NCBI RefSeq assembly: GCF_032854445.1 | Contig: NC_088307.1 | Span: forward strand, 6,584,017-6,648,016 | Direction: 5' to 3' | Source: Liolophura sinensis | Lineage: Eukaryota > Mollusca > Polyplacophora > Chitonida > Chitonidae | Length of the DNA: 64,000 bases | In this document: in pieces, positions 1 to 10,463 of the stretch | Layout of the letters: each line of letters begins with the position of its first letter | How positions within the stretch are numbered: the stretch's first letter is position 1 | Translations under genes and position numbers: made by a program | Notes under the pieces: generated by a model | Databases searched by the model: none | What the model was told of the DNA's origin: nothing | The model's input: only the letters and a program-made list of their open reading frames with translations

Positions 1-46
1 CTCATTCCTTTTCTATTAGCAGACCTTAGGCTAGAAGGTTGTTCTT

Positions 47-70
47 AATGTATACTACATACTCCAGCAA
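47..70 (+). promoter_or_regulatory. conserved 5' flank of the AGC tRNA gene
   Basis: AATGTATACTACATACTCCA followed by GCAA directly precedes the AGC gene and is kept in nearly every unit. A related flank (AATACATACTACATCAACAA) stands before the dead AGC-like site in the second half of the unit. The TATACTACATA core could serve as a TATA-like pol III upstream element; this is inferred from conservation and position only. Confidence 0.35.
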
Positions 71-143
71 GGGGAGCTAGCTCAAATGGTAGAGCGCTCG
101 CTTAGCATGCGAGAGGTACCGGGATCGATGCCCGGGTTCTCCA
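71..143 (+). tRNA. tRNA-Ala (AGC)
   Basis: 73-nt cloverleaf. Acceptor GGGGAGC pairs with GTTCTCC and includes the G3:U70 wobble that marks alanine tRNAs; discriminator A73. D arm GCTC/GAGC with GG in the loop. Anticodon arm CTCGC-TTAGCAT-GCGAG gives anticodon AGC (read as IGC for GCU/GCC/GCA codons). T arm CCGGG-ATCGATG-CCCGG contains a B box (GATCGATGCC). No intron and no encoded CCA beyond the genomic CCA of the acceptor end. This sequence is the array consensus for the AGC gene. Confidence 0.95.
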
Positions 144-155
144 AGTAGTACATTG

Positions 156-160
156 TTTTT
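156..160 (+). terminator. T5 run, pol III terminator of the AGC gene
   Basis: TTTTT starts 13 nt after the tRNA end (…CATTGTTTTTGATC) and is kept after almost every AGC copy. A run of four or more T on the coding strand is the usual pol III stop. The TGC genes have a weaker ATTTT or CTTTT run within about 40 nt. Confidence 0.6.
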
Positions 161-333
161 GATCGTGTTGCACACCGTTTCAAGAAAGCCTACTCGTCCA
201 AACCATTCACCAATTCTGATGTTTATGATGACTGAGAAGCCAGGTACATAGGTGTGCAGCACCACATCCTATTTTCCTTAACAGCCACAAGATTCGTCTT
301 ACTCATATGGGTATACGTGGAAAATTCTTCATG

Positions 334-406
334 GGGGGGCTAGCTCACATGGTAGAGCGCTCGCTTTGCATGCGAGAGGTACCGGGATCGATGCCCGGGC
401 TCTCCA
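334..406 (+). tRNA. tRNA-Ala (TGC)
   Basis: 73-nt cloverleaf. Acceptor GGGGGGC pairs with GCTCTCC, again with G3:U70; A73. D arm GCTC-ACATGGTA-GAGC. Anticodon arm CTCGC-TTTGCAT-GCGAG gives anticodon TGC. T arm as in the AGC gene with B box GATCGATGCC. It lies 190 bp after the AGC gene end, in the same direction. This is the array consensus for the TGC gene. Confidence 0.95.
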
Positions 407-930
407 AACAACATTTTCTGCAATAAGCTCAAAGTTCTCTTTTGAATAGTAGTTTCAGCTTGTAGAAACATAAGCAAGTTTATTTTGAAATTTCACCGGC
501 CAATATATTTTCGCTGATACCTGTGTTTTCAGCAGGTCTTAGGCTAGATGTTGTTCTAAATACATACTACATCAACAAACAAGGGCAGCCACAAGGAGAC
601 ACAAGGAGACAGGTAGTGATGAGGCTGCGAGTGACGTCCCCTTGGCCTTGCTAGGCATCCCTCCCAGCTGCCGGCATAAACAGGTCCACATTTTGATGCT
701 CAACCTATCTCAAGATTTTTATGGCCTCTTTCTAACAGGCTGGGCCAGGCATGCACCAAAGCTTATTGGCCACGGAATGTGGGACTGAGCTACAGCGCTA
801 AACTTTAACACTGTCGCATATTGGAAATAATGGGGATATGGGGCCATTTTGCTGAACAGCCACAAGTTTCGTCGTACTGATATGAAGAGATTTTAAAAGG
901 TTCTCATGATGGTTTGGGGGAGGTAGGGTG

Positions 931-1000
931 GCGTCGTAGTTTACATGGTAGAGCGCGCTTTGCATGCAAGCGGTACCGGGATCTATGCGCGGCATTTCCA
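931..1000 (+). pseudogene. third tRNA-like copy of the unit
   Basis: About 70 nt related to the TGC gene: GTAG…ACATGGTAGAGC, GCGCTTTGCATGCAAGC, GGTACCGGGATCNATGCGCG, GCATTTCCA. The 5' acceptor strand is merged into a G-tract, three bases are lost before the anticodon arm, and neither acceptor nor anticodon stem pairs properly. The B box survives. This copy reads ATCTATG in the T loop and TTTAC in the D loop. Confidence 0.85.
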
Positions 1001-1188
1001 AACAACTTTTACTGCAATAAGCTCAAAGTTCACTTTTAGATAGTAGTTTCAGGCTTTAGAAAACATAAGAGGGTTTTTTTTAGATTCGCAGGCCAAGCAA
1101 TATATATACATTTTTTCACTCATTCCTTTTTCTATTAGCAGGCCTTAGGCTAGAAGGTTTCCTTAACGTATACTACATATTCCAGCAA

Positions 1189-1261
1189 GGGGAGCTAGCT
1201 CAAATGGTAGAGCGCTCGCTTAGCATGCGAGAGGTACCGGGATCGATGCCCGGTTTCTCCA
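1189..1261 (+). tRNA. tRNA-Ala (AGC)
   Basis: As the gene at 71, except base 66 is T, giving one mismatch (C7) at the foot of the acceptor stem. G3:U70 kept. Confidence 0.85.
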
Positions 1262-1450
1262 AGTAGTACATTGTTTTTGATCGTGTTGCACACCGTTTCA
1301 AGAAAGCCTACTCGTCCAAACCATTCACCAATTCTGATGTTTATAATGACTGAGAAGCCAGGTACATAAGTGTGCAGCACCACATCCTATTTTCCTTAAC
1401 AGCCACAAGATTCGTCTTACTCATATGGGGATACGTGGAAAATTCTTCAT

Positions 1451-1523
1451 GGGGGGCTAGCTCACATGGTAGAGCGCTCGCTTTGCATGCGATAGGTACC
1501 GGGATCGATGCCCGGGCTCTCCA
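1451..1523 (+). tRNA. tRNA-Ala (TGC)
   Basis: Consensus but for GCGAT in the anticodon stem (last pair lost). Confidence 0.85.
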
Positions 1524-2045
1524 AACAACATTTACTGCAATAAGCTCAAAGTCCTCTTTTGAATAGTAGTTTCAGCTTGTAGAAACATAAGCAAGTTTAA
1601 TTTGAAATTTCACCGGCCAATATATTTTCGCTGATACCTGTGTTTTCAGCAGGTCTTAGGCTAGATGTTGTTCTTAATACATACTACATCAACAAACAAG
1701 GGGAGCCACAAGGAGACACAAGGAGACAGGTAGTGATGAGGCTGCGAGTGACGTCCCCTTGGCCTTGCTAGGCATCCCTCCCAGCTGCCGGCATAGACAG
1801 GTCCACATTTTGATGCTCAACCTATGTCAAGATTTTTTGGCCTCTTTCTAACAGCCTGGGCCAGGCATGCACCAAAGCTTATTGGCCACGGAATGTTTGG
1901 GGCCGAGCTACAGCGCTAAACTTTAACATTGTCGCATATTGGAAATAATGAGGATATGGGGCCATTTAGCTGAACAGCCACAAGTTTCGTCGTACTGATA
2001 TGAAGAGATTTTAAAAGGTTCTCATGGTGGTTTGGGGGAGGGGGG

Positions 2046-2115
2046 GCGTCGTAGTCAACATGGTAGAGCGCGCTTTGCATGCAAGGGGTACCGGGATCGA
2101 TGCGCGGCATTTCCA
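2046..2115 (+). pseudogene. third tRNA-like copy
   Basis: As at 931; reads AAGGGGTACC after the anticodon region. Confidence 0.85.
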
Positions 2116-2302
2116 AACAACTTTTCCTGCAATGAGCTCAAAGTTCACTTTAAGATTGTAGTTTCAGGCTTTAGAAAACATAAGAGGGTTTTTTTAGATT
2201 CGCACGCCAAGCAATATATATACATTTTTTTCACTCATTCCTTTTCTATTAGCGGGCCTTAGGCTAGAAGGTTTCCTTAATGTATACTACATACTCCAGC
2301 AA

Positions 2303-2375
2303 GGGGAGCTAGCTCAAATGGTAGAGCGCTCGCTTAGCATGCGAGAGGTACCGGGATCGATGCCCGGGTTCTCCA
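2303..2375 (+). tRNA. tRNA-Ala (AGC)
   Basis: Identical to the AGC consensus. Confidence 0.94.
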
Positions 2376-2565
2376 AGTAGTACATTGTTTTTGATCGTGT
2401 TGCACACCGTTTCAAGAAAGCCTACTCGTCCAAACCATTCACCAATTCTGATGTTTATGATGATTGAGAAGCCAGGTACATAGGTGTGCAGCACCACATC
2501 CTATTTTCCTTAACAGCCACAAGATTCGTCTTACTCATATGGGGATACGTGGAAAATTCTTCATG

Positions 2566-2638
2566 GGGGGGCTAGCTCACATGGTAGAGCGCTCGCTTTG
2601 CATGCGAGAGGTACCGGGATCGATGCCCGGGCTCTCCA
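2566..2638 (+). tRNA. tRNA-Ala (TGC)
   Basis: Identical to the TGC consensus. Confidence 0.94.
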
Positions 2639-3165
2639 AACAACATTTTCTGCAATAAGCTCAAAGTTCTCTTTTGAATAGTAGTTTCAGCTTGTAGAAA
2701 CATAAGCAAGTTTATTTTGAAATTTCACCGGCCAATATATTTTCGCTGATACCTGTGTTTTCAGCAGGTCTTAGGCTAGATGTTGTTCTTAATACATACT
2801 ACATCAACAAACAAGGGGAGCCACAAGGAGACACAAGGAGACAGGTAGTGATGAGGCTGCGAGTGACGTCCCCTTGGCCTTGCTAGGCATCCCTCCCAGC
2901 TGCCGGCATAGACAGGTCGACATTTTGATGCTCAACCTATGTCAAGATTTTGATGGCCTCTTTCTTACAGGCTGGGCCAGGCATGCACCAAAGCTTATTG
3001 GCCACGGAATGTTTGGGACTGAGCTACAGCGCTAAACTTTAACATTGTCGCATATTGGGAATATTGAGGATATGGGGCCATTTTGCTGAACAGCCACAAG
3101 TTTCGTCGTACTGATATGAAGAGATTTTAAAAGGTTCTCATGGTGGTTTGGGGGAGGGGGGGGGG

Positions 3166-3235
3166 GCGTCGTAGTCAACATGGTAGAGCGCGCTTTGCAT
3201 GCAAGCGGTACCGGGATCGATGAGCGGCATTTCCA
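3166..3235 (+). pseudogene. third tRNA-like copy
   Basis: GATGAGCGG variant in the T arm. Confidence 0.85.
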
Positions 3236-3424
3236 AACAACTTTTCCTGCAATGAGCTCAAAGTTCACTTTTAGATAGTAGTTTCAGGCTTTAGAAAACA
3301 TAAGAGGGGTTTTTTTTAGATTCGCAGGCCAAGCAATATATATATATTTTTTCGCTCATTCCTTTTCTATTAGCAGACCTTAGGCTAGAAGGTTGTTCTT
3401 AATGTATACTACATACTTCAGCAA

Positions 3425-3497
3425 GGGGAGCTAGCTCAAATGGTAGAGCGCTCGCTTAGCATGCGAGAGTTACCGGGATCGATGCCCGGGTTCTCCA
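3425..3497 (+). tRNA. tRNA-Ala (AGC)
   Basis: Consensus but for GAGAGTTACC (G to T in the variable loop); all stems pair. Confidence 0.9.
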
Positions 3498-3687
3498 AGT
3501 AGTACATTGTTTTTGATCGTGTTGCACACCGTTTCAAGAAAGCCTACTCGTCCAAACCATTCACCAATTCTGATGTTTATGATGACTGAGAAGCCAGGTA
3601 CATAGGTGTGCAGCACCACATCCTATTTTCCTTAACAGCCACAAGATTCGTCTTACTCATATGGGTATACGTGGAAAATTCTTCATG

Positions 3688-3760
3688 GGGGGGCTAGCTC
3701 ACATGGTAGAGCGCTCGCTTTGCATGCGAGAGGTACCGGGATCGATGCCCGGGCTCTCCA
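3688..3760 (+). tRNA. tRNA-Ala (TGC)
   Basis: Identical to the TGC consensus. Confidence 0.94.
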
Positions 3761-4291
3761 AACAACATTTTCTGCAATAAGCTCAAAGTTCTCTTTTGAA
3801 TAGTAGTTTCAGCTTGTAGAAACATAAGCAAGTTTATTTTGAAATTTCACCGGCCAATATATTTTCGCTGATACCTGTGTTTTCAGCAGGTCTTAGGCTA
3901 GATGTTGTTCTTAATACATACTACATCAACAAACAAGGGGAGCCACAAGGAGACACAAGGAGACAGGTAGTGATGAGGCTGCGAGTGACGTCCCCTTGGC
4001 CTTGCTAGGCATCCCTCCCAGCTGCCGGCATAGACAGGTCGACATTTTGATGCTCAACCTATGTCAAGATTTTGATGGCCTCTTTCTTACAGGCTGGGCC
4101 AGGCATGCACCAAAGCTTATTGGCCACGGAATGTTTGGGACTGAGCTACAGCGCTAAACTTTAACATTGTCGCATATTGGGAATATTGAGGATATGGGGC
4201 CATTTTGCTGAACAGCCACAAGTTTCGTCGTACTGATATGAAGAGATTTTAAAAGGTTCTCATGGTTGGTTTGGGGGAGGGGGGGGGGGGT

Positions 4292-4361
4292 GCGGCGTAG
4301 TCAACATGGTAGAGCGCGCTTTGCATGCAAGCGGTACCGGGATCGATGCGCGGCATTTCCA
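4292..4361 (+). pseudogene. third tRNA-like copy
   Basis: 5' end GCGGCGTAG after a 12-base G-tract. Confidence 0.85.
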
Positions 4362-4549
4362 AACAACTTTTTCTGCAATAAGCTCAAAGTTCACTTTTAG
4401 ATAGTAGTTTCAGGCTTTAGAAAACATAAGAGGGTTTTTTTTAGATTCGCAGGCAAAGCAATATATATATATTTTTTCGCTCATTCCTTTTCTATTAGCA
4501 GGCCTTAGGCTAGAAGGTTGTCCTAAATGTATACTACATACTCCAGCAA

Positions 4550-4622
4550 GGGGAGCTAGCTCAAATGGTAGAGCGCTCGCTTAGCATGCGAGAGGTACCA
4601 GTATCGATGCCCGGGTTCGCCA
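4550..4622 (+). pseudogene. tRNA-Ala (AGC) copy, identity lost
   Basis: Anticodon AGC intact. The 3' acceptor strand reads GTTCGCC, so base 70 is G and the G3:U70 identity pair is gone. The T stem (CCAGT/CCCGG) has two changes. Probably not a working alanine tRNA. Confidence 0.75.
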
Positions 4623-4811
4623 AGTAGTACATTGTTTTTGATCCTGTTGCACACCGTTTCAAGAAAGCCTACTCGTCCAAACCATTCACCAATTCTGATG
4701 TTTATAATGACTAAGAAGCCAGGTACATAAGTGTGCAGCACCACATCCTATTTGCCTTAACAGCCACAAGATTCGTCTTAGTCATATGGGGATACGTGGA
4801 AAATTCTTCAT

Positions 4812-4884
4812 AGGGGGCTAGCTCACATGGTAGAGCGCTCGCTTTGCATGCGAGAGGTACCGGGATCGATGCCCGGGCTCTCCA
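4812..4884 (+). tRNA. tRNA-Ala (TGC), first pair mismatched
   Basis: Starts AGGGGGC, so A1 faces C72; otherwise consensus with G3:U70. Confidence 0.75.
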
Positions 4885-5414
4885 AACAACATTTACTGCA
4901 ATAAGCTTAAAGTTCTCTTTTGAATAGTAGTTTCAGCTTGTAGAAACATAAGCAAGTTTATTTTGAAATTTCACCGGCCAATATATTTTCGCTGATACCT
5001 GTGTTTTCAGCAGGTCTTAGGCTAGATGTTGTTCTTAATACATACTGCATCAACAAACAAGGGGAGCCACAAGGAGACACAAGGAGACAGGTAGTGATGA
5101 GGCTGCGAGTGACGTCCCCTTGGCCTTGCTAGGCATCCCTCCCAGCTGCCGGCATAGACAGGTCCACATTTTGATGCTCAACCTATCTCAAGATTTTTAT
5201 GGCCTCTTTCTAACAGGCTGGGCCAGGCATGCACCAAAGCTTAATTGGCCCACGGAATGTTTAGGACTGAGCTACAGCGCTAAACTTTAACACTGTCGCA
5301 TATTGGAAATAATGGGGATATGGGGTCATTTTACTGAACAGCCCACAAGTTTCGTCGTACTGATATGAAGAAATTTTAAAAGGTTCTCATGATGGTTTTG
5401 GGGGATGGAGGGTG

Positions 5415-5483
5415 GCGTCGTAGTTTACATGGTAGAGCGCGCTTTGCATGCAAGCGGTACCGGATCGATGCGCGGCATTTCCA
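5415..5483 (+). pseudogene. third tRNA-like copy
   Basis: One base short in the T stem (ACCGGATCG). Confidence 0.8.
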
Positions 5484-5670
5484 AACAACTTTTTCTGCAA
5501 TAAGCTCAAAGTTCACTTTTAGATAGTAGTTTCAGGCTTTAGAAAACATAAGAGGGTTTTTTTAAGATTCGCAGGCCAAGCAATATATATACATTTTTCA
5601 CTCATTCCTTTTTCTATTAGCAGGCCTTAGGCTAGAAGGTTTCCTTAATGTATACTACATACTCCAGCAA

Positions 5671-5743
5671 GGGGAGCTAGCTCAAATGGTAGAGCGCTCG
5701 CTTAGCATGCGAGAGGTACCGGGATCGATGCCCGGGTTCTCCA
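5671..5743 (+). tRNA. tRNA-Ala (AGC)
   Basis: Identical to the AGC consensus; the 3' flank reads AAGCAGTACAATG and the T5 run is kept. Confidence 0.93.
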
Positions 5744-5931
5744 AGCAGTACAATGTTTTTGGTCGTGTTGCACACCGTTTCAAGAAGCCTACTCGTCCAA
5801 ACCATTCACCAATTCTGATGTTTATGATGACTGAGAAGCCAGGTACATAAGTGTGCAGCACCACATCCTATTTTCCTTAACAGCCACAAGATTCGTCTTA
5901 CTCATATGGGGATACGTGGAAAATTCTTCAT

Positions 5932-6005
5932 GGGGGGCTAGCTCCACATGGTAGAGCGCTCGCTTTGCATGCGAGAGGCACCGGGATCGATGCCCGGGCT
6001 CTCCA
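5932..6005 (+). pseudogene. tRNA-Ala (TGC) copy, 74 nt
   Basis: One extra C in the D arm (GCTCCACATGG) and GAGAGGCACC in the variable loop; the rest pairs. Confidence 0.6.
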
Positions 6006-6535
6006 AACAACATTTACTGCAATAAGCTCAAAGTTCTCTTTTGAATAGTAGTTTCAGCTTTGTAGAAACATAAGCAAGTTTATTTTGAAATTTCACCGGC
6101 CAATATATTTTCGCTGATACCTGTGTTTTCAGCAGGTCTTAGGCTAGATGTTGTTCTTAATACATACTGCATCAACAAACAAGGGGAGCCACAAGGAGAC
6201 ACAAGGAGACGGGTAGTGATGAGGCTGCGAGTGACGTCCCCTTGGCCTTGCTAGGCATCCCTCCCAGCTGCCGGCATAGACAGGTCCACATTTTGATGCT
6301 CAACCTATGTCAAGATTTTGATGGCCTCTTTCTTACATGCTGGGCCAGGCACCAAAGCTTATTGGCCACGGAATGTTTGGGACTGAGCTACAGCGCTAAA
6401 CTTTAACACTGTCGCATATTGGAAATAATGGGGATATGGGGCCATTTTGCTGAACAGCCACAAGTTTCGTCGTACTGATATGAAGAAGAGATTTTAAAAG
6501 GTTCTCATGGTGGTTTGGGGGGAGGGGGGGGGGGG

Positions 6536-6605
6536 GTGTCGTAGTCAACATGGTAGAGCGCGCTTTGCATGCAAGCGGTACCGGGATCGATGCGCGGCAT
6601 TTCCA
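6536..6605 (+). pseudogene. third tRNA-like copy
   Basis: 5' end GTGTCGTAG after a long G-tract. Confidence 0.85.
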
Positions 6606-6795
6606 AACAACTTTTACTGCAATGAGCTCAAAGTTCACTTTTAGATAGTAGTTTCAGGCTTTAGAAAACATAAGAGGGTTTTATTTTTAGATTAGCAGGC
6701 CAAGCAATATATATATATTTTTTCGCTCATTCCTTTTCTATTAGCAGGCCTTAGGCTAGAAGGTTGTCCTAAATGTATACTACATACTCCAGCAA

Positions 6796-6868
6796 GGGGA
6801 GCTAGCTCAAAAGGTAGAGCGCTCGCTTAGCATGCGAGAGGTACCAGGATTGATGCCCGGGTTCGCCA
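6796..6868 (+). pseudogene. tRNA-Ala (AGC) copy, identity lost
   Basis: D loop AAAAGGTA, T arm CCAGG-ATTGATG and 3' strand GTTCGCC (G70). Confidence 0.75.
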
Positions 6869-7057
6869 AGTAGTACATTGTTTTTGATCCTGTTGCACAC
6901 CGTTTCAAGAAAGCCTACTCGTCCAAACCATTCACCAATTCTGATGTTTATAATGACTAAGAAGCCAGGTACATAAGTGTGCAGCACCACATCCTATTTT
7001 CCTTAACAGCCACAAGATTCGTCTTACTCATATGGGGATACGTGGAAAATTCTTCAT

Positions 7058-7117
7058 GGGGGGCTAGCTCACATGGTAGAGCGAGAGAGGTACCGGGATC
7101 GATGCCCGGGCTCTCCA
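7058..7117 (+). pseudogene. tRNA-Ala (TGC) copy lacking the anticodon arm
   Basis: 60 nt only. Acceptor, D and T arms are consensus, but the text runs GGTAGAGCGAGAGAGGTACC, a deletion of 13 nt between the short GCG/GAG repeats of the anticodon stem that removes the anticodon. Confidence 0.9.
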
Positions 7118-7563
7118 AACAACATTTACTGCAATAAGCTTCAAAGTCCTCTTTTGAATAGTAGTTTCAGCTTGAAGAAACATAAGCAAGTTTATTTTGA
7201 AATTTCACCGGCCAATATATTTTCGTTGATACCTGTGTTTTCAGCAGGTCTTAGGCTAGATGTTGTTCTTAATACATACTACATCAACAAACAAGGGAGC
7301 CACAAGGAGACACAAGGAGACAGGCACTGATGAGGCTGCGAGTGACGTCCCCTTGGCCTTGCTAGGCATCCCTCCAAGCTGCCGGCATAGACAGGTCCAC
7401 ATTTTGATGCTCAACCTATGTCAAGATTTTTATGGCCTCTTTCTAACAGGCTGGGCCAGGCATGCACCAAAGCTTATTGGCCACGGAATGTTTGGGACTG
7501 AGCTACAGCGCTAAACTTTAACACTGTCGCATATTGGAAATAATGGGGATATGGGGCCATTTT

Positions 7564-7607
7564 GCTTTGCATGCAAGCGGTACCGGGATCGATGCGCGGC
7601 ATTTCCA
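7564..7607 (+). pseudogene. third tRNA-like copy, 3' part only
   Basis: The 5' part and its upstream spacer are deleted; GCCATTTTGC of the spacer runs straight into TTTGCATGCAAGC. Confidence 0.8.
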
Positions 7608-7796
7608 AACAACTTTTTCTGCAATAAGCTCAAAGTTCACTTTTAGATAGTAGTTTCAGGCTTTAGAAAACATAAGAGGGTTTTTTTTAGATTCGCAGGC
7701 AAAGCAATATATATATATTTTTTTCGCTCATTCCTTTTCTATTAGCAGGCCTTAGGCTAGAAGGTTGTCCTTAATGTATACTACATACTCCAGCAA

Positions 7797-7869
7797 GGGA
7801 AGCTAGCTCAAATTTTAGAGCGCTCGCTTAGCATGCGAGAGGTACCGGGATCGATGCCCGGGTTCGCCA
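7797..7869 (+). pseudogene. tRNA-Ala (AGC) copy, degenerate
   Basis: Acceptor GGGAAGC faces GTTCGCC (G70, A4); the D loop AAATTTTA lacks the GG needed for the D-T loop contact. Anticodon AGC kept. Confidence 0.75.
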
Positions 7870-8061
7870 AGTAGTACATTGTTTTTGATCGTGTTGCACA
7901 ACCGTTTCAAGAAAGCCTACTCGTCCAAACCATTCACCAATTCTGATGTTTATAATGACTAAGAAGCCAGGTACATAAGTGTGCAGCACCACATCCTATT
8001 TTCCTTAACAGCCACAAGATTCGTCTTACTCATATGGGGATACGTGGAAAATTCTTCATGG

Positions 8062-8134
8062 GGGGGGCTAGCTCACATGGTAGAGCGCTCGCTTTGCATG
8101 CGAGAGGCACCGGGATCAATGCCCGGGCTCTCCA
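8062..8134 (+). tRNA. tRNA-Ala (TGC)
   Basis: Stems intact; variable loop GGCACC and T loop ATCAATG. The B box is slightly altered (GATCAATGCC). Confidence 0.85.
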
Positions 8135-8279
8135 AACAACACTTACTGCAATAAGCTCAAAGTTCTCTTTTGAATAGTAGTTTCAGCTTGTAGAAACATA
8201 AGCAAATTTATTTTGAAATTTCACCGGCCAATATATTTTCGCTGATACCTGTGTTTTCAGCAGGTCTTAGGTTAGATGT

Positions 8280-8372
8280 CATTCACTTGATAACGATGCT
8301 AGTATCTGCATCGAAACGTTGTGTTTAAATAAACCAAGAAGTTGTACATCCATAAGAATGCCTTGTCCAGTG
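8280..8372 (+). mobile_element. 93-bp insert with 7-bp flank duplication
   Basis: Splits the spacer between TAGATGT (8273-8279) and TAGATGT (8373-8379); units without it have one TAGATGT. It contains a hairpin GATGC-TAGTATCT-GCATC followed by GAAACGTTGTGT and AATAAACC. A hairpin plus CGAAACGTTG is a layout I associate with the ends of Penelope-like elements. The direction and family are inferred. Confidence 0.6.
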
Positions 8373-8758
8373 TAGATGTTGTTCTTAATACATACTACAT
8401 CAACAAAACAAGGGGAGCCACAAGGAGACACAAGGAGACAGGTAGTGATGAGGCTGCGAGTGACGTCCCCTTGGCCTTGCTAGGCATCCCTCCCAGCTGC
8501 GGCATAGACAGGTCCACATTTTGATGCTCAACCTATGTCAAGATTTTTATGGCCTCTTTCTAACAGGCTGGGCCAGGCATGCACCAAAGCTTATTGGCCA
8601 CGGAATGTTTGGGACCGAGCTACAGCGCAAAACTTTAACATTGTCGCATATTGGAAATAATCAGGATATGGGGCCATTTTGCTGAACAGCCACAAGTTTC
8701 GTCGTACTGATATGAAGAGATTTTAAAAGGTTCTCATGGTGGTTTGGGGGAGGGGGGG

Positions 8759-8828
8759 GCGTCGTAGTCAACATGGTAGAGCGCGCTTTTCATGCAAGCG
8801 GTACCGGGATCGATGCGCGGCATTTCCA
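8759..8828 (+). pseudogene. third tRNA-like copy
   Basis: TTTTCAT in place of TTTGCAT. Confidence 0.85.
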
Positions 8829-9016
8829 AACAACATTTAATGCAATGAGCTCAAAGTTCACTTTTAGATAGTAGTTTCAGGCTTTAGAAAACATAAGAGG
8901 GTTTTTTATTAGATTCGCACGCCAAGCAATATATATACATTTTTTTACTCATTCCTTTTATATTAGCGGGCCTTAGGCTAGAAGGTTTCCTTAATGTATA
9001 CTACATACTCCAGAAA

Positions 9017-9089
9017 AAGGAGCTAGCTCAAATGGTAGAGCGCTCGCTTAGCATGCGAGAGATACCGGGATCGATGCCCGGGATCTCCA
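9017..9089 (+). pseudogene. tRNA-Ala (AGC) copy, acceptor stem broken
   Basis: Acceptor AAGGAGC against GATCTCC leaves pairs 1, 2 and 6 unmatched although G3:U70 survives. Anticodon arm intact. Confidence 0.7.
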
Positions 9090-9278
9090 AGTAGTACACT
9101 GTTTTTGGTCGTGTTGCACACCGTTTCAAGAAAGCCTACTCGTCCAAACCATTCACCAATTCTGATGTTTATGATGACTGAGAAGCCAGGTACATAGGTG
9201 TGCAGCACCACATCCTATTTTCCTTAACAGCCACAAGATTCGTCTTAGTCATATGGGGATACGTGGAAAATTCTTCAT

Positions 9279-9351
9279 GGGGGGCTAGCTCACATGGTAG
9301 AGCGCTCGCTTTGCATGCGAGAGGTACCGGGATCGATGCCCGGGCTCTACA
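9279..9351 (+). tRNA. tRNA-Ala (TGC), one acceptor mismatch
   Basis: 3' strand GCTCTAC leaves G2 facing A71; G3:U70 and anticodon arm intact. Confidence 0.75.
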
Positions 9352-9868
9352 AACAACATTTACTGCAATAAGCTCAAAGTTCTCTTTTGAATAGTAGTTT
9401 CAGCTTGTAGAAACATAAGCAAGTTTATTTTGAAATTTCACCGGCCAATATATTTTCGCTGATACCTGTGTTTTCAGCAGGTCTTAGGCTAGATGTTGTT
9501 CTTAATGCATACTGCATCAACAAACAAAGGGAGCCACAAGGAGACAGGTAGTGATGAGGCTGCGAGTGACGTCCCCTTGGCCTTGCTAGGCATCCCTCCC
9601 AGCTGCCGGCATAGACAGGTCCACATTTTGATGCTCAACCTATCTCAAGATTTTTATGGCCTCTTTCTAACAGGCTGGGCCAGGCATGCACCAAAGCTTA
9701 TTGGCCACGGAATGTTTGGGACTGAGCTACAGCGCTAAACTTTAACATTGTCGCATATCGGGAATAATGAGGATATGGGGCCATTTTGCTGAACAGCCAC
9801 AAGTTTCGTCGTACTGATATGAAGAGATTTTAAAAGGTTCTCATGGTGGTTTGGGGGAGGGGGGGGGG

Positions 9869-9938
9869 GCGTCGTAGTCAACATGGTAGAGCGCGCTTTG
9901 CATGCAAGCGGTACCGGGATCGATGAGCGGCATTTCCA
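9869..9938 (+). pseudogene. third tRNA-like copy
   Basis: GATGAGCGG variant, 3' flank ATACAAC. Confidence 0.85.
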
Positions 9939-10127
9939 TACAACTTTTCCTGCAATGAGCTCAAAGTTCACTTTTAGATAGTAGTTTCAGGCTTTAGAAA
10001 ACATAAAAGGGGTTTTTTTTAGATTCGCAGGCCAAGCAATATATATATATTTTTTCGCTCATTCCTTTTCTATTAGCAGGCCTTAGGCTAGAAGGTTGTC
10101 CTTAATGTATACTACATACTCCAGCAA

Positions 10128-10200
10128 GGGGAGCTAGCTCAAATGGTAGAGCGCTCGCTTAGCATGCGAGAGGTACCGGGATCGATGCCCGGGTTCTCCA
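10128..10200 (+). tRNA. tRNA-Ala (AGC)
   Basis: Identical to the AGC consensus; fourth unit of the higher-order repeat. Confidence 0.94.
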
Positions 10201-10390
10201 AGTAGTACATTGTTTTTGATCGTGTTGCACACCGTTTCAAGAAAGCCTACTCGTCCAAACCATTCACCAATTCTGATGTTTATGATGACTGAGAAGCCAG
10301 GTACATAGGTGTGCAGCACCACATCCTATTTTCCTTAACAGCCACAAGATTCGTCTTACTCATATGGGGATACGTGGAAAATTCTTCACG

Positions 10391-10463
10391 GGGGGGCTAG
10401 CTCACATGGTAGAGCGCTCGCTTTGCATGCGAGAGGTACCGGGATCGATGCCCGGGCTCTCCA
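10391..10463 (+). tRNA. tRNA-Ala (TGC)
   Basis: Identical to the TGC consensus. Confidence 0.94.
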
